Assembly: GCF_000344805.1 (NCBI RefSeq)
Contig: NC_020453.1
Coordinates: forward strand, 4,001,001-4,065,000
Reading direction: 5' to 3'
Source of the DNA: Bradyrhizobium oligotrophicum S58
GTDB taxonomy: Bacteria > Pseudomonadota > Alphaproteobacteria > Rhizobiales > Xanthobacteraceae
DNA: 64,000 nucleotides
This document shows positions 8,849 through 16,979 of the stretch, one piece after another. The translations under genes were made by a program, and so were the position numbers. Positions within the stretch are counted from its first letter, which is position 1. Every line of letters begins with the position of its first letter. The notes under the pieces were generated by a model. That model did no database searches. It worked only from the letters and a program-made list of their open reading frames with translations, and was not told where the DNA came from.

Positions 8849-8872
8849 AGCTTCCAGATGTCGTTCGCGGCG
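8849..8872. other. Probable right attachment site (attR) of the island in comEC
   Basis: From 8849 the sequence reads in frame as Ser-Phe-Gln-Met-Ser-Phe-Ala-Ala-Thr-Leu, the conserved ComEC membrane motif, while upstream of it the frame no longer makes ComEC. The junction therefore lies at or just after 8849, 39 bases past the integrase stop. The exact core cannot be fixed without the left junction, which is outside the window. Confidence 0.55.
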
Positions 8873-9919
8873 ACGCTCGGCCTCGTCGCGCTGGTGCAGT
8901 TCGGCATGCCAAGACTGTTCGCGACGCCGGACTCATCGGCCGCGCAGCGCATCGCGCTGTGGGGCGGCCGTGAGCTGGCGATGCTGCTGCTGGCGTCACT
9001 GATCGCGGGGCTGGCGACCACGCCCTATGCGGCCTTCCACTTCCACCGCATCACGCCCTACGGCGTGCTGGCCAATCTCGCGGCGATGCCCGTGGTCTCG
9101 GCGCTGGTCATGCCCGCGGGTCTGCTTGGCCTGCTCGCCGCGCCCTTCGGCCTCGATGGTCCGCTCTGGTCGCTGATGGGCTGGGGCATCGACTGGATGA
9201 TCCTGGTGACGCGCTGGGTGGCGGCGCTGCCCGGCGCGGTCGGGCGCATCGCCGCCTTCGGCATCGGCCCGCTGATCGCGGCCAGTCTCGGGCTTCTCCT
9301 GATCGGCCTGCTGCGGACGCCGCTGCGCTGGTCGGGCGCCGTCGTGCTGGTGGCGGCCACCATGTGGGCGGTCGCGACGCCGCTGCCGGACATCCTCGTT
9401 TCCGGCGACGGACGCGCCGTCGCCGTGCGTGGCCGCGATGGGCGGCTGCACGTGATGCGCACCGGCAAGGACGTGTTCGCCACCCGGGAATGGCTCGCGG
9501 CGGATGCCGACGCGCGCCTGCCGGCGGACTCGTCGCTCGGCGACGGCGTGTCCTGCGACGAGGCCGGTTGCGTGCTGGCGCTGGCCGACGGCCGTCTCGT
9601 CGCGATGGCACTGCGCGCCGATGCGCTGGCCGATGATTGCGCCCGCGCCACGCTGGTCGTGACCACGCGCGCCGCGCCATCGTCCTGCGCCGCCGCCGTC
9701 GTCGATCGCCAGCGCGTGCAGCGGCAGGGCGCCTTGATGTTGGTGCAGCAAGGCAAGGGCTTCGCGGTCACACCGGTCCGGACGAGCGCAACCGACCGCC
9801 CGTGGTGGCCGGCTCCTGCCGAGGCCGGCGACTTCGAGACGACACTGACGCCGCGCCCGCCGGCGTCGCGCGTTCAGGACGCGACACCGCCGGAGACGGA
9901 GCAGGGTGCGGAGGATTGA
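8849..9919 (+). pseudogene. comEC: comEC/rec2, 3' fragment cut by island insertion
   Basis: The reading frame encodes the C-terminal half of ComEC, the inner-membrane channel that takes up single-stranded DNA in competence. It begins inside the conserved FQMSFAATLGL motif and continues through several membrane helices (LLLASLIAGLATTPYAAF, LANLAAMPVVSALVMPAGLL, LIAASLGLLLIGLL) to a soluble C-terminal region with the DGVSCDEAGCVLALADGR segment typical of rhizobial ComEC. The full protein is about 700-800 residues; about 355 remain, and the N-terminal domain and first half of the channel are missing. An ATG at 8858 is in frame, so a truncated protein could be made, but it should not work as a channel. 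It precedes lexA, as in relatives, where gltX and the 5' part of comEC would lie on the far side of the island. Confidence 0.85.
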
Positions 9920-10152
9920 GCGCCGGGGAGTTCGAACGTGCCGAGATGATACTCGCTGCGATCCGCTCCATCGAACGGCGAGGCCACCTCGACCAGCGTG
10001 AACGAGGCGGCGGGATATCGCTGCCAGATCGCAACGTCATCGGCCGTGACCGTCAGCCATCCGAACGCAAGCATGTAGCGGCCGGGCTCGGTGAGCCGGC
10101 CGGCCTTGTTCCAATCGATCTTGTCGACCACGATGAGAAACACCCCCGGCAC
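9874..10152 (-). CDS. Small conserved hypothetical protein
   Basis: A frame of about 92 residues with a convincing protein-like stretch: VFLIVVDKIDWNKAGRLTEP, GRYMLAFGWLTVTADDVAIW and SEYHLGTFEL. It resembles a small hypothetical protein I associate with Bradyrhizobium, with no known function. The start is uncertain: GTG 10152 begins the conserved part, TTG 10158 is in frame, and no good ribosome site is seen. The 3' end overlaps the comEC fragment by 46 bases in the opposite direction. A 13-base tandem repeat lies 75 bases upstream of the start. Confidence 0.5.
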   Translation of the reverse strand: MPGVFLIVVDKIDWNKAGRLTEPGRYMLAFGWLTVTADDVAIWQRYPAASFTLVEVASPFDGADRSEYHLGTFELPGAQSSAPCSVSGGVAS

Positions 10153-10226
10153 ACACAATGCCGGCCGAGGGATGTCGTTCCTGCAAGACGTCGTTCTCGC
10201 GTGATGCGATGCCATCCAGTTAATTC

Positions 10227-10291
10227 GACTGCCAAGTCCGACTGCCAAGTCCGACTGCCAAGTCCGACTGCCAAGTCCGACTGCCAAGTCC
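10227..10291. repeat. 13-base tandem repeat, five perfect copies
   Basis: The unit gactgccaagtcc occurs five times without a mismatch. The unit length is not a multiple of three, so it is not a protein repeat; it sits in the presumed leader of the small hypothetical gene to its left. Perfect copies suggest recent expansion, probably by slippage. Confidence 0.97.
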
Positions 10292-10397
10292 GAGCGCGAG
10301 GACTTCGCGTCGGCCTGCGCAAAGTCTCTCACCGCGGATCTCGTACGAACAGGTCTCTCACCAACGACAGAGACGCAGACGTCCAACCTGCAGGCGC

Positions 10398-10838
10398 TCA
10401 GGTGATGCTGATGCGGCGTATCGGCGTGGTCTCGCTTGTCGGACTCTCCTCGGCCATGCCGGGGCGGCGCTCGCCTGGCTGCTTGCTCACCGGCAATTGC
10501 AGCACGGTGACGCGCTGGCCTTCGCAGAGCTGGGTCACCAGCACGTGGCGGCCGTCGGCGAACTCGATGGCGTCGTGATGGCGATCGGGGACGTGCTTCT
10601 CGATGGTGTTGAACTTGGCGACGCGCTCGCGGATCGTCCGGGTCCAGAGCCAGCGGCTGTCGTAGCGGACGTCCTCGGCGAAGGCGAGCTCGGTGCCGGG
10701 CAGCATGCAGACCGCGACGTTGGGCTCGCTTTCGAGAGCGAAGCCGCGGGTCGCGGTGCCGCGGAACGTCATCGAGATCAGCGTCTCGCCGACTTTGGCT
10801 GGGCGGGACGCAACGGCATGGAGGCTGTAGTCACACAT
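10398..10838 (-). CDS. Conserved hypothetical protein (MCDYS type)
   Basis: A 146-residue protein beginning MCDYSLHAVASRPAKVGE. The start is ATG 10838 because GAGGAGCG lies seven bases upstream; longer versions of the frame add a non-conserved N-terminus. It has no signal peptide, membrane segment or domain that I recognise. The body (TRGFALESEPNVAVCMLPGT, then a stretch that reads like small soluble beta structure) is followed by a C-terminal tail rich in Pro, Glu, Ser and Thr. I know this type as a recurrent uncharacterised protein in Bradyrhizobium. It stands alone between the comEC remnant and lexA. Confidence 0.7.
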   Translation of the reverse strand: MCDYSLHAVASRPAKVGETLISMTFRGTATRGFALESEPNVAVCMLPGTELAFAEDVRYDSRWLWTRTIRERVAKFNTIEKHVPDRHHDAIEFADGRHVLVTQLCEGQRVTVLQLPVSKQPGERRPGMAEESPTSETTPIRRISIT

Positions 10839-11175
10839 CGGATCGCTCCTCGTTGAGAGATAGCCGACCCACGCTCCCCCCGGACAGGCGCAGGCCTCTA
10901 TCAGAGTGGACATCGACGGTGATGTTAGCGCGCGCTTCACGGCAATTCTGCGCTGATCTGCACCGCGTGTGCCTGCGCGCGATCACAAGCGTTTGAGCAT
11001 GCCGCGCTGCACATCATGAGGTGCATTCGCGTCAAATCGACGAAGCCAGCGCTGACATGCTGCTACGCTGCAATCCGCACAGGGCTGCAAACACCGCCGA
11101 TCTGCAACGACGACAGCTCGGTCGTTGCCGCATACCGCGCACGCCCGTGGTGAGGCGCGCGCTCAGTCACTGCGG
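10839..11175. other. Intergenic region upstream of the MCDYS gene and downstream of lexA
   Basis: About 340 bases without a supportable gene. It contains the promoter of the gene at 10398-10838 and the 3' flank of lexA. No repeat or RNA gene was recognised. Confidence 0.4.
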
Positions 11176-11874
11176 TCAGTACTTGCGATAGAGGCCGACC
11201 AGCTTGCCCTGGATCTTCACCCGGTTGGGCGGCAGGATGCGCACCTCATAGGCGGTATTGGCCGGCTCCAGCGCGATCGACGCGCCGCGGCGGCGGAAGC
11301 GCTTCAACGTCGCCTCCTCGTCGTCGATCAGCGCCACCACGATGTCGCCGGTGTCGGCGGTCTCGTTGCGCTGGATCAGCGCCATGTCGCCGTCGAGGAT
11401 GCCGGCATCGACCATCGAATCGCCGCGCACCTCGAGCGCGTAGTGATCACCGGAGCCGAGCATGTCGGCCGGCACGCTGATCGTATGGCTGCGCGTCTGC
11501 AGCGCCTCGATCGGGGTACCCGCGGCGATGCGGCCCATCACCGGCACCGCGACCGGGCGCTCGCCATCGTCGAGCGCCGGCGTCGAGCTGCGCACCTTGC
11601 CGAGATTGCCCTCGATCACCGACGGCGTGAAGCCGCGGCGGTTGTTGGCGGCCTGCGACAGCTCGGGCAGCTTGATCACCTCGATCGCGCGGGCCCGGTT
11701 CGGCAGGCGGCGGATGAAGCCGCGTTCTTCCAGCGCGGTGATCAGGCGGTGAATGCCGGACTTCGAGCGCAGGTCGAGCGCATCCTTCATCTCGTCGAAG
11801 GACGGCGGCACGCCGGCTTCCTTGAGCCGTTCGTTGATGAACCGCAGAAGTTCGTACTGTTTGCGCGTCAGCAT
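11176..11874 (-). CDS. lexA: LexA repressor, SOS response
   Basis: A 232-residue LexA. Residues 1-65 form the winged HTH DNA-binding domain ([40 protein letters not shown]). The self-cleavage site is the Ala118-Gly119 bond in GRIAAGTP, and the catalytic dyad is Ser153 in GDSMVDAG and Lys191 in EATLKRF; all are intact. It represses DNA-damage genes until RecA filaments trigger its autocleavage. The gene is about 30 residues longer than in enterobacteria, as usual in alphaproteobacteria. It lies downstream of moeA on the same strand, separated by 221 bases that hold an SOS box, so it has its own autoregulated promoter. Confidence 0.98.
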   Translation of the reverse strand: MLTRKQYELLRFINERLKEAGVPPSFDEMKDALDLRSKSGIHRLITALEERGFIRRLPNRARAIEVIKLPELSQAANNRRGFTPSVIEGNLGKVRSSTPALDDGERPVAVPVMGRIAAGTPIEALQTRSHTISVPADMLGSGDHYALEVRGDSMVDAGILDGDMALIQRNETADTGDIVVALIDDEEATLKRFRRRGASIALEPANTAYEVRILPPNRVKIQGKLVGLYRKY

Positions 11875-12018
11875 CTCGTCCTGGTCCCCAGTTTGTCGTC
11901 GTCCAAATCCGAGAGCTCCGAATCCGTGAAGAGATTCCGGGAGCGCAGGGCAATCGGACGATCGGTAATTCGCGGCGCCCGCAACATACTAAAAACAAAT
12001 CATGAACGGACACTATCT

Positions 12019-12033
12019 GTTCGATGTGTGTTC
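12019..12033 (-). promoter_or_regulatory. SOS box (LexA operator) of lexA
   Basis: The sequence GTTC-N7-GTTC (gttcgatgtgtgttc) is the direct-repeat LexA site of alphaproteobacteria, read on the minus strand as GAAC-N7-GAAC. It lies about 145 bases upstream of the lexA start in the moeA-lexA gap, so it should mediate autorepression. Confidence 0.85.
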
Positions 12034-12095
12034 CGCAATCCTAAAAATATGATGAATGGTCCGGGCTTTGCCGGGGGGAGCTGCTCGCTCGGCGC

Positions 12096-13307
12096 TCACT
12101 CGGGCAGGCGCAGGATCTCACACGGGCTGCCGGCGGGCGCCTTCGGCGCAAAGGCCGGCCGGATCACCAGAGCCTGCGACAGCGCGAGATTCCCGAGCAG
12201 CGACGAATCCTGCTGCGTCACCGGCGTTGCGATCAGCGCACCATCTGCGCGCTCATCGAGCCGGGCACGCAGATAGTCCTCGCGCGAGTCGTTGGGCCCG
12301 AGCTCGCGGCCGAGCAGGGCGGTCTCGCGCGGCATCCGAGCTTCGTCGCGGCCGAGCAGGCGCCGAATCAGCGGCACCAGGAACAGGATCGCGCAGACAT
12401 AGGACGACACCGGATTGCCGGGCAGGCCGATCACCCTGACGCCGCCGAGTCGGCCGTGCATCATCGGCTTGCCCGGCCGCATCGCGATCTTCCAGAACGC
12501 CATCTCGACGCCCTCGGCCTCCAGCGCCTGCTTGACCAGGTCGTGATCGCCGACCGAGGCGCCGCCGGTGGTGACGAGGATGTCGGCCTGGGCCTCGCGC
12601 GCCCGGCGGATGCCGGCCACGGTGGCCTCCAGCGTGTCCGCGGCGATGCCGAGGTCGACCGGCGTGGCGCCTTCGCTGCGCACCAGCGCGCGCAGCGCAT
12701 AGCCGTTGGAATAGACGATCTGGCCCGGCCCGGGCGTCGATCCCGGCATCACCAGCTCGTCCCCGGTGGCGAGCAGCGCCACCTTCGGCCGCCGCCGCAC
12801 CGGCAGCACCGGATGATTCATGCTCGCGGCCAGCGACAAATCGCGGTCGCTGAGCCGGCGGCCCTGCTTGAGCAGCACCATGCCTTCGTGGAAGTCGACG
12901 CCGGCGGGACGGATATGCCGGCCCTTGATCGCTGCCTCGGTCATCACGACGTGGCTGCCGTCGGCGACCGTGTTCTCCTGGATGACGACCGTATCGGCGC
13001 CCGCCGGCACGACGCCGCCGGTGAAGATGCGCGCCGCCTCGCCGGCCCCCACGGTGCGGTGGAAGGGCCGCCCTGCCGCGACCTCGCCGATCACCTTCAG
13101 CCGCGCCTGCGCCTTGTCCGCATCGGCCGCGCGCACGGCATAGCCATCCATCGCCGACATCGCCTCGGGCGGCTGCGTCCGCAGCGCCGCGAGGTCGCGC
13201 GCCAGCACCCGGTGAAAAGCCTCGTCCAGCGCCACCAGCTCCTCGGCCAGCGGCTCGGCGCCGGCGAGAACCGCGGATAACGCATCGGACACCGGCATCA
13301 GGGCCAT
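12096..13307 (-). CDS. moeA: Molybdopterin molybdenumtransferase MoeA
   Basis: A 403-residue MoeA, which inserts molybdate into adenylated molybdopterin in molybdenum cofactor synthesis. Seen in order: the N-terminal domain with AMSAMDGYAVRA, the FTGGVVPAGADTVV motif, GDELVMPG, the MPT-binding core TTGGASVGDHDLVK, the MRPGKPMMHG segment, and the GNPVSSYVC motif. Length is normal. The ATG at 13307 has AAGGAA upstream. In relatives it follows moaC directly, but here moaC is about 12 kb away. Confidence 0.97.
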   Translation of the reverse strand: MALMPVSDALSAVLAGAEPLAEELVALDEAFHRVLARDLAALRTQPPEAMSAMDGYAVRAADADKAQARLKVIGEVAAGRPFHRTVGAGEAARIFTGGVVPAGADTVVIQENTVADGSHVVMTEAAIKGRHIRPAGVDFHEGMVLLKQGRRLSDRDLSLAASMNHPVLPVRRRPKVALLATGDELVMPGSTPGPGQIVYSNGYALRALVRSEGATPVDLGIAADTLEATVAGIRRAREAQADILVTTGGASVGDHDLVKQALEAEGVEMAFWKIAMRPGKPMMHGRLGGVRVIGLPGNPVSSYVCAILFLVPLIRRLLGRDEARMPRETALLGRELGPNDSREDYLRARLDERADGALIATPVTQQDSSLLGNLALSQALVIRPAFAPKAPAGSPCEILRLPE

Positions 13308-13409
13308 GGGAGTTCCTTCGGACGGAGGCGGGTGCGCCTCGCAGGAGTCGCGTTCTATCGAACGCGCACCGCGCGGCCAAGGGCCCCAGGCGAGACCCGC
13401 ATCGCCTCG

Positions 13410-14363
13410 CTATTCGGCTGCGACGCGACAGGCAGCGCGCTCGGTCGCGTGCAGGATATCGGCGATCGTGTTTCGCAGCCAGACCGAGGCCGCATCACGA
13501 TCGAGCTGCAGCGGCCAGACCATCGAAACCGCCGGCAGCCGCAGCTTCAACGGGGTGGGACAGAGCGTCAGCCCGAAGCGCGGCCCGTAGAGCCTCGCCA
13601 TCCGAGTCGGGATCGTCGTGATCACCGGTGAGGCGGCCACGGTGGCGAGCACGCTCAGGAATTCCGAAGAGGCCGACACGACGTTGAGCTCCGTCTCGAT
13701 CTCATCCAGCGCCGCCTCCAGGCAGCCCTGCAGGCTGTTTGTCAGCGTCACCAGCGCGTGCGGAAGCGACAGGTAGTCGGCCAGGCTGATCGGCGTCTTC
13801 AGCGCGATGTGCTTGGGATTGTAGACGCAGCTCAGCGCCTGCTCGAACAGGAACTGGGATCTGTGCCGCTGTGCGACCGCCTCGAAGCAGCCGACCGCGA
13901 CATCCAGCGCACCCTCGTCGAGCAGCCGGTGCGCCTCGTTGCGCTCCGTCGGTCGGCTGAGAAGCCGCAAGCCGGGCGCCGAGCGGCGCAGCACCGCCGT
14001 GAGTTCGGGGATCAGCAGCAGCTCCACTTCGCTGGAAAATCCCAATCGGACGGTACGCTGCTCCGTCGCCGGGTCGAACTCCGGTGTGGCGTGCAACGCG
14101 GCCTGCATCTGTCCCAGCGCAGCACGAACCGGCCCGGCAAGCACCGCGGCGCGTGGCGTCGGCTGCATCACGGTGCCGACGCGGACGAACAGCTCATCCT
14201 GCAGCAGTACGCGAAGCGTCGACAGCGAATGGCTCATCGCCGGCTGCCCCACCTTGAGGCGCGCGGCGGCGCGCGTGACGCTGCGTTCCTGCATCAGCGC
14301 GTCGAACGCGACCAGCAGGTTGAGGTCGAAGGAGCGAAGATCGAAGTGGTCGATGGACTGCAT
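13410..14363 (-). CDS. LysR-family transcriptional regulator
   Basis: A 317-residue LysR protein. Residues about 12-70 are the winged HTH (FDLNLLVAFDALMQERSVTR; KVGQPAMSHSLSTLRVLLQD), with a NodD/SyrM-like spacing, followed by the periplasmic-binding-like effector domain. It is transcribed away from the MBL-fold hydrolase gene, 82 bases apart, the classic layout in which the regulator controls the divergent operon and itself. A near-palindrome lies between them at 14389-14406. The inducer is unknown. Confidence 0.93.
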   Translation of the reverse strand: MQSIDHFDLRSFDLNLLVAFDALMQERSVTRAAARLKVGQPAMSHSLSTLRVLLQDELFVRVGTVMQPTPRAAVLAGPVRAALGQMQAALHATPEFDPATEQRTVRLGFSSEVELLLIPELTAVLRRSAPGLRLLSRPTERNEAHRLLDEGALDVAVGCFEAVAQRHRSQFLFEQALSCVYNPKHIALKTPISLADYLSLPHALVTLTNSLQGCLEAALDEIETELNVVSASSEFLSVLATVAASPVITTIPTRMARLYGPRFGLTLCPTPLKLRLPAVSMVWPLQLDRDAASVWLRNTIADILHATERAACRVAAE

Positions 14364-14388
14364 GAGTTGGATCGATTTGAGGAATGTA

Positions 14389-14406
14389 AGACCTAGTCCT
14401 AGATCT
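14389..14406. promoter_or_regulatory. Candidate LysR operator between divergent genes
   Basis: The 18 bases agacctagtcctagatct are an imperfect palindrome (14 of 18 positions self-complementary) centred between the LysR gene and the MBL-fold gene. Position and symmetry fit a LysR binding site. Confidence 0.45.
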
Positions 14407-14445
14407 CGACCCAGACAAGATCATCGTCGGATCGAGGCAGCAAGC

Positions 14446-15378
14446 ATGCAAGACAGCACGACCCATCGCGTCGGGGACGCCACCATCACCAAGATCTTCG
14501 AGATCGGCCTCGATGCCGTCGAAGGTGAGTTTCTCTTCCCCAGCATCGACCCCGCCAGCATCGCGCGGGAGCGCGGCCGGTTTGGGCCTGGATCAGTCGA
14601 TCCGCGGACCGGCGCGTTGCGCCTGAGCATCCATAGCTGGCTGGTGCAGACGCCGGAGCGAGTGGTCCTTATCGATACAGCGACAGGAAACGACAAGGAG
14701 CGGCCCGGCGCGGCAGTTCTGCATCGCTTGAACGAGCCGTTTCTCGATCGGCTGCGGGCCGCGGGCGTTGCCCCTGACGATGTCGACCTTGTCCTGATGA
14801 CGCACCTGCACGCCGATCACGTCGGCTGGAATACCTCTCTCGCCGGTGACCGCTGGGTGCCGGTCTTTCCCAACGCCCTCCACGTCTTCTCCGGTCGCGA
14901 GCTCGCTTATCTCGCAGCATTGTCGGCTGGCGATGGTTCGGATGCCGCCATCAGAGATGCGGCCAGGCTGGGTCCCATGCTGCATCCGCCGTTGCCCGGG
15001 GTCTACGAAGATAGCGTGCGGCCGGTCGTCCAGGCAGGCTTGGCGCGGCAGGTCGTGGTGGACGGTTCGGAGGTCGCCGACGGCTTCCGCTTCCTGCCGA
15101 GCCCCGGTCACAGCATCGATCACGCCTGCATCAGCTTCACCTCGCGCGGTGAGCGCGCCTTGTTCTGGGGCGACGTGATGCATCATCCGTTGCAGGTCGC
15201 GCGTCCCGACTGGAACTCGGTCTACTGCGAATTTCCGCAGGCGGCGCTGACGTCACGCCGATGGGCGATGGAACATGCCGCGGAGACCGGCGCTCTCGTC
15301 TTCACGACCCACTTTGCCGAATCCTCGGCCGGCCGGATCAGCCGCGACGGCGACCGGTTCGCCTGGCAGTTCGTATGA
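14446..15378 (+). CDS. MBL-fold metallohydrolase
   Basis: A 310-residue metallo-beta-lactamase-fold protein. The zinc motif is THLHADHVGW (HxHxDH), with further ligands in SPGHSIDHA and WGDVMHHP and the C-terminal FTTHFAESSAG. The family includes lactonases such as N-acyl homoserine lactonases and other hydrolases; the substrate is not shown by the sequence. No signal peptide. The start is ATG 14446 with a GAGG upstream; the open frame extends further but overlaps the divergent regulator. It is followed after six bases by an alpha/beta hydrolase, so the two form an operon probably controlled by the LysR protein. Confidence 0.9.
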   Translation: MQDSTTHRVGDATITKIFEIGLDAVEGEFLFPSIDPASIARERGRFGPGSVDPRTGALRLSIHSWLVQTPERVVLIDTATGNDKERPGAAVLHRLNEPFLDRLRAAGVAPDDVDLVLMTHLHADHVGWNTSLAGDRWVPVFPNALHVFSGRELAYLAALSAGDGSDAAIRDAARLGPMLHPPLPGVYEDSVRPVVQAGLARQVVVDGSEVADGFRFLPSPGHSIDHACISFTSRGERALFWGDVMHHPLQVARPDWNSVYCEFPQAALTSRRWAMEHAAETGALVFTTHFAESSAGRISRDGDRFAWQFV

Positions 15379-15384
15379 GCTGAC

Positions 15385-16380
15385 ATGACCATGACCGCCA
15401 ACGACTCGTCTTTTCCGCGCATCATCTCTGACAGCCGGTTGATCGCCGGCCCCGAGCCCGAGGTGCAGCTTCATCTCATCAACAAGCACCTTGCCGATAT
15501 CGAGCGCTTCTCGGCGGAGCGCACGCTCGTGATGATGCATGGCGCAACGTTCTCGTCGGCAAGCCTGTTCGACGTCGCGGTCGCCGGCGCGTCCTTCATG
15601 GATGTCCTCGCGCAGGCCGGTTACGATGTCTGGGCGGTCGATGCGCGCGGCTATGGCGGCTCCAGCCGGCCGCCGGCGATGTCGCGTGCGCCGGAGGACG
15701 GTTCTCCGTTGGTCACCGCACGGACCGCCGTGGAGGATTTCAGCGCTGCGGTGGACTTCATCTGCCGGCATCGCGACGTCGTCAGCGTCAACGTGCTCGG
15801 CATGTCCTGGGGCGCGACCATTGCCGGGATGTTTGCAAGCGGAGCAAGCGCGAAAGTCGCAAAGCTGGTCCTGGTCACGCCGCTCTGGTTGTCCGACAGG
15901 CCGCTGCGCATCGATGCCGGCGGGCCGCTCGGCGCCTACCGGATCGTCAGCCCGCGCGCATTCGAAGCCGCATGGCGTGGCGCGGCCCCGGAGCATGCGC
16001 GACGCGAACTCATCCCGGACGGCTGGTTCGAAGCCTGGGAGAAGGTGACGCTCGCGACCGATCCGGGCTCGCCGCACGACGGAGCAATCCGCGCGCCGTC
16101 CGGCGCGGTTCAGGACGTGCGTGTGCATTGGACCGCCGGCGATCCGCTTTATGATCCGGATGACATCACCTGTCCGGCTCTGGTGCTGGCAGCGGAATGG
16201 GACGCCGACGTCCGTTTCGACATGGCGCACGATCTGTTCGCGCGCCTGGCGAGCGCACCCTACAAGCGCCTGGTCGAGGTCGGGCAGGGCACCCACATGA
16301 TCCTGATGGAACGGAATCGGCGGCAGGCCTTCGATGCGGTGATCGGATTTCTCGACGAGCGCGCCCACCCGGCGAGTTGA
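15385..16380 (+). CDS. Alpha/beta hydrolase
   Basis: A 331-residue alpha/beta-hydrolase-fold protein. Oxyanion region LVMMHGATFSS, the VDARGYGGSSRP segment, nucleophile elbow GMSWG (GxSxG), acid in LAAEWDADVRFD and catalytic His in GQGTHMILMERN are all visible. It begins six bases after the MBL-fold gene and must be co-transcribed with it. Two hydrolases under a LysR regulator suggest stepwise breakdown of an ester or lactone, but this is inference. Confidence 0.9.
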   Translation: MTMTANDSSFPRIISDSRLIAGPEPEVQLHLINKHLADIERFSAERTLVMMHGATFSSASLFDVAVAGASFMDVLAQAGYDVWAVDARGYGGSSRPPAMSRAPEDGSPLVTARTAVEDFSAAVDFICRHRDVVSVNVLGMSWGATIAGMFASGASAKVAKLVLVTPLWLSDRPLRIDAGGPLGAYRIVSPRAFEAAWRGAAPEHARRELIPDGWFEAWEKVTLATDPGSPHDGAIRAPSGAVQDVRVHWTAGDPLYDPDDITCPALVLAAEWDADVRFDMAHDLFARLASAPYKRLVEVGQGTHMILMERNRRQAFDAVIGFLDERAHPAS

Positions 16381-16542
16381 TGGTGCCTGCGTGTCGTCGA
16401 TTTGCCGCGCGAGACGGCAGACGGCTTCCGCCTCCGGCAAAGAAAGTGATCGAGCACGGCTGAATGCGGGACGATGACGGGTTCACCTCGGCCTGCAATC
16501 TCGGTGGTGAGTCGCGCGCGGCCCGAGGCGATCCCGCGCGTG

Positions 16543-16944
16543 TCATCGGTCATGCTGTTTCCCCGGCCGAGTCTTTCGAGGAGCTCTCTTTCGAGGAGCG
16601 CTATTTCTCTTTGTCGCGACCCGTCGGGCCGCGGCCAGCGCCGCGCGCGCCCAGTTGGCGAACTCCTCGGGATCATCGAACAGCCGATCCGGCGCACGCC
16701 AGAAGGCGAGGTCGATCGAGGTGCCGTTCTTGATGTAGCTCAGGGGCGGATGCGACCGGGCTTCTGCGAACATCACGCGGTTGTCGTCGTCGACCCGAAA
16801 ATACAGGGTATTGTCCGCGACCACGCCAAGCATTGCCCCGTCATGGAAGACGCCGGTCTTGCCGAACATGCGCCGTGTCGCAATCGGGCCGAGCGGCGCG
16901 AACTGCTCGCGCAGGAATTCGACATAGTCCGGAGTTGCCACCAT
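16543..16944 (-). CDS. TfoX/Sxy N-terminal domain protein
   Basis: A 133-residue protein with the TfoX N-terminal domain: VEFLREQFAPLGPIATRRMF, GKTGVFHDGAMLGVV, then NTLYFRVDDDNR and the YIKNGTSIDLAFWRAPDRLF region. The C-terminal 30 residues are highly basic (Arg, Lys and Pro). In gamma-proteobacteria TfoX/Sxy activates competence genes with CRP; single-domain relatives in rhizobia have no assigned role. It is divergent from the isomerase-like gene with 35 bases between them. Confidence 0.88.
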   Translation of the reverse strand: MVATPDYVEFLREQFAPLGPIATRRMFGKTGVFHDGAMLGVVADNTLYFRVDDDNRVMFAEARSHPPLSYIKNGTSIDLAFWRAPDRLFDDPEEFANWARAALAAARRVATKRNSAPRKRAPRKTRPGKQHDR

Positions 16945-16979
16945 GACGAGGGCCTGGACTGCAAAGGGGCAGGGCGAGA

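Noticed and set aside
10227..10291. A CRISPR array
   Set aside because: The 13-base units are directly contiguous, without spacers, and no cas genes are present.
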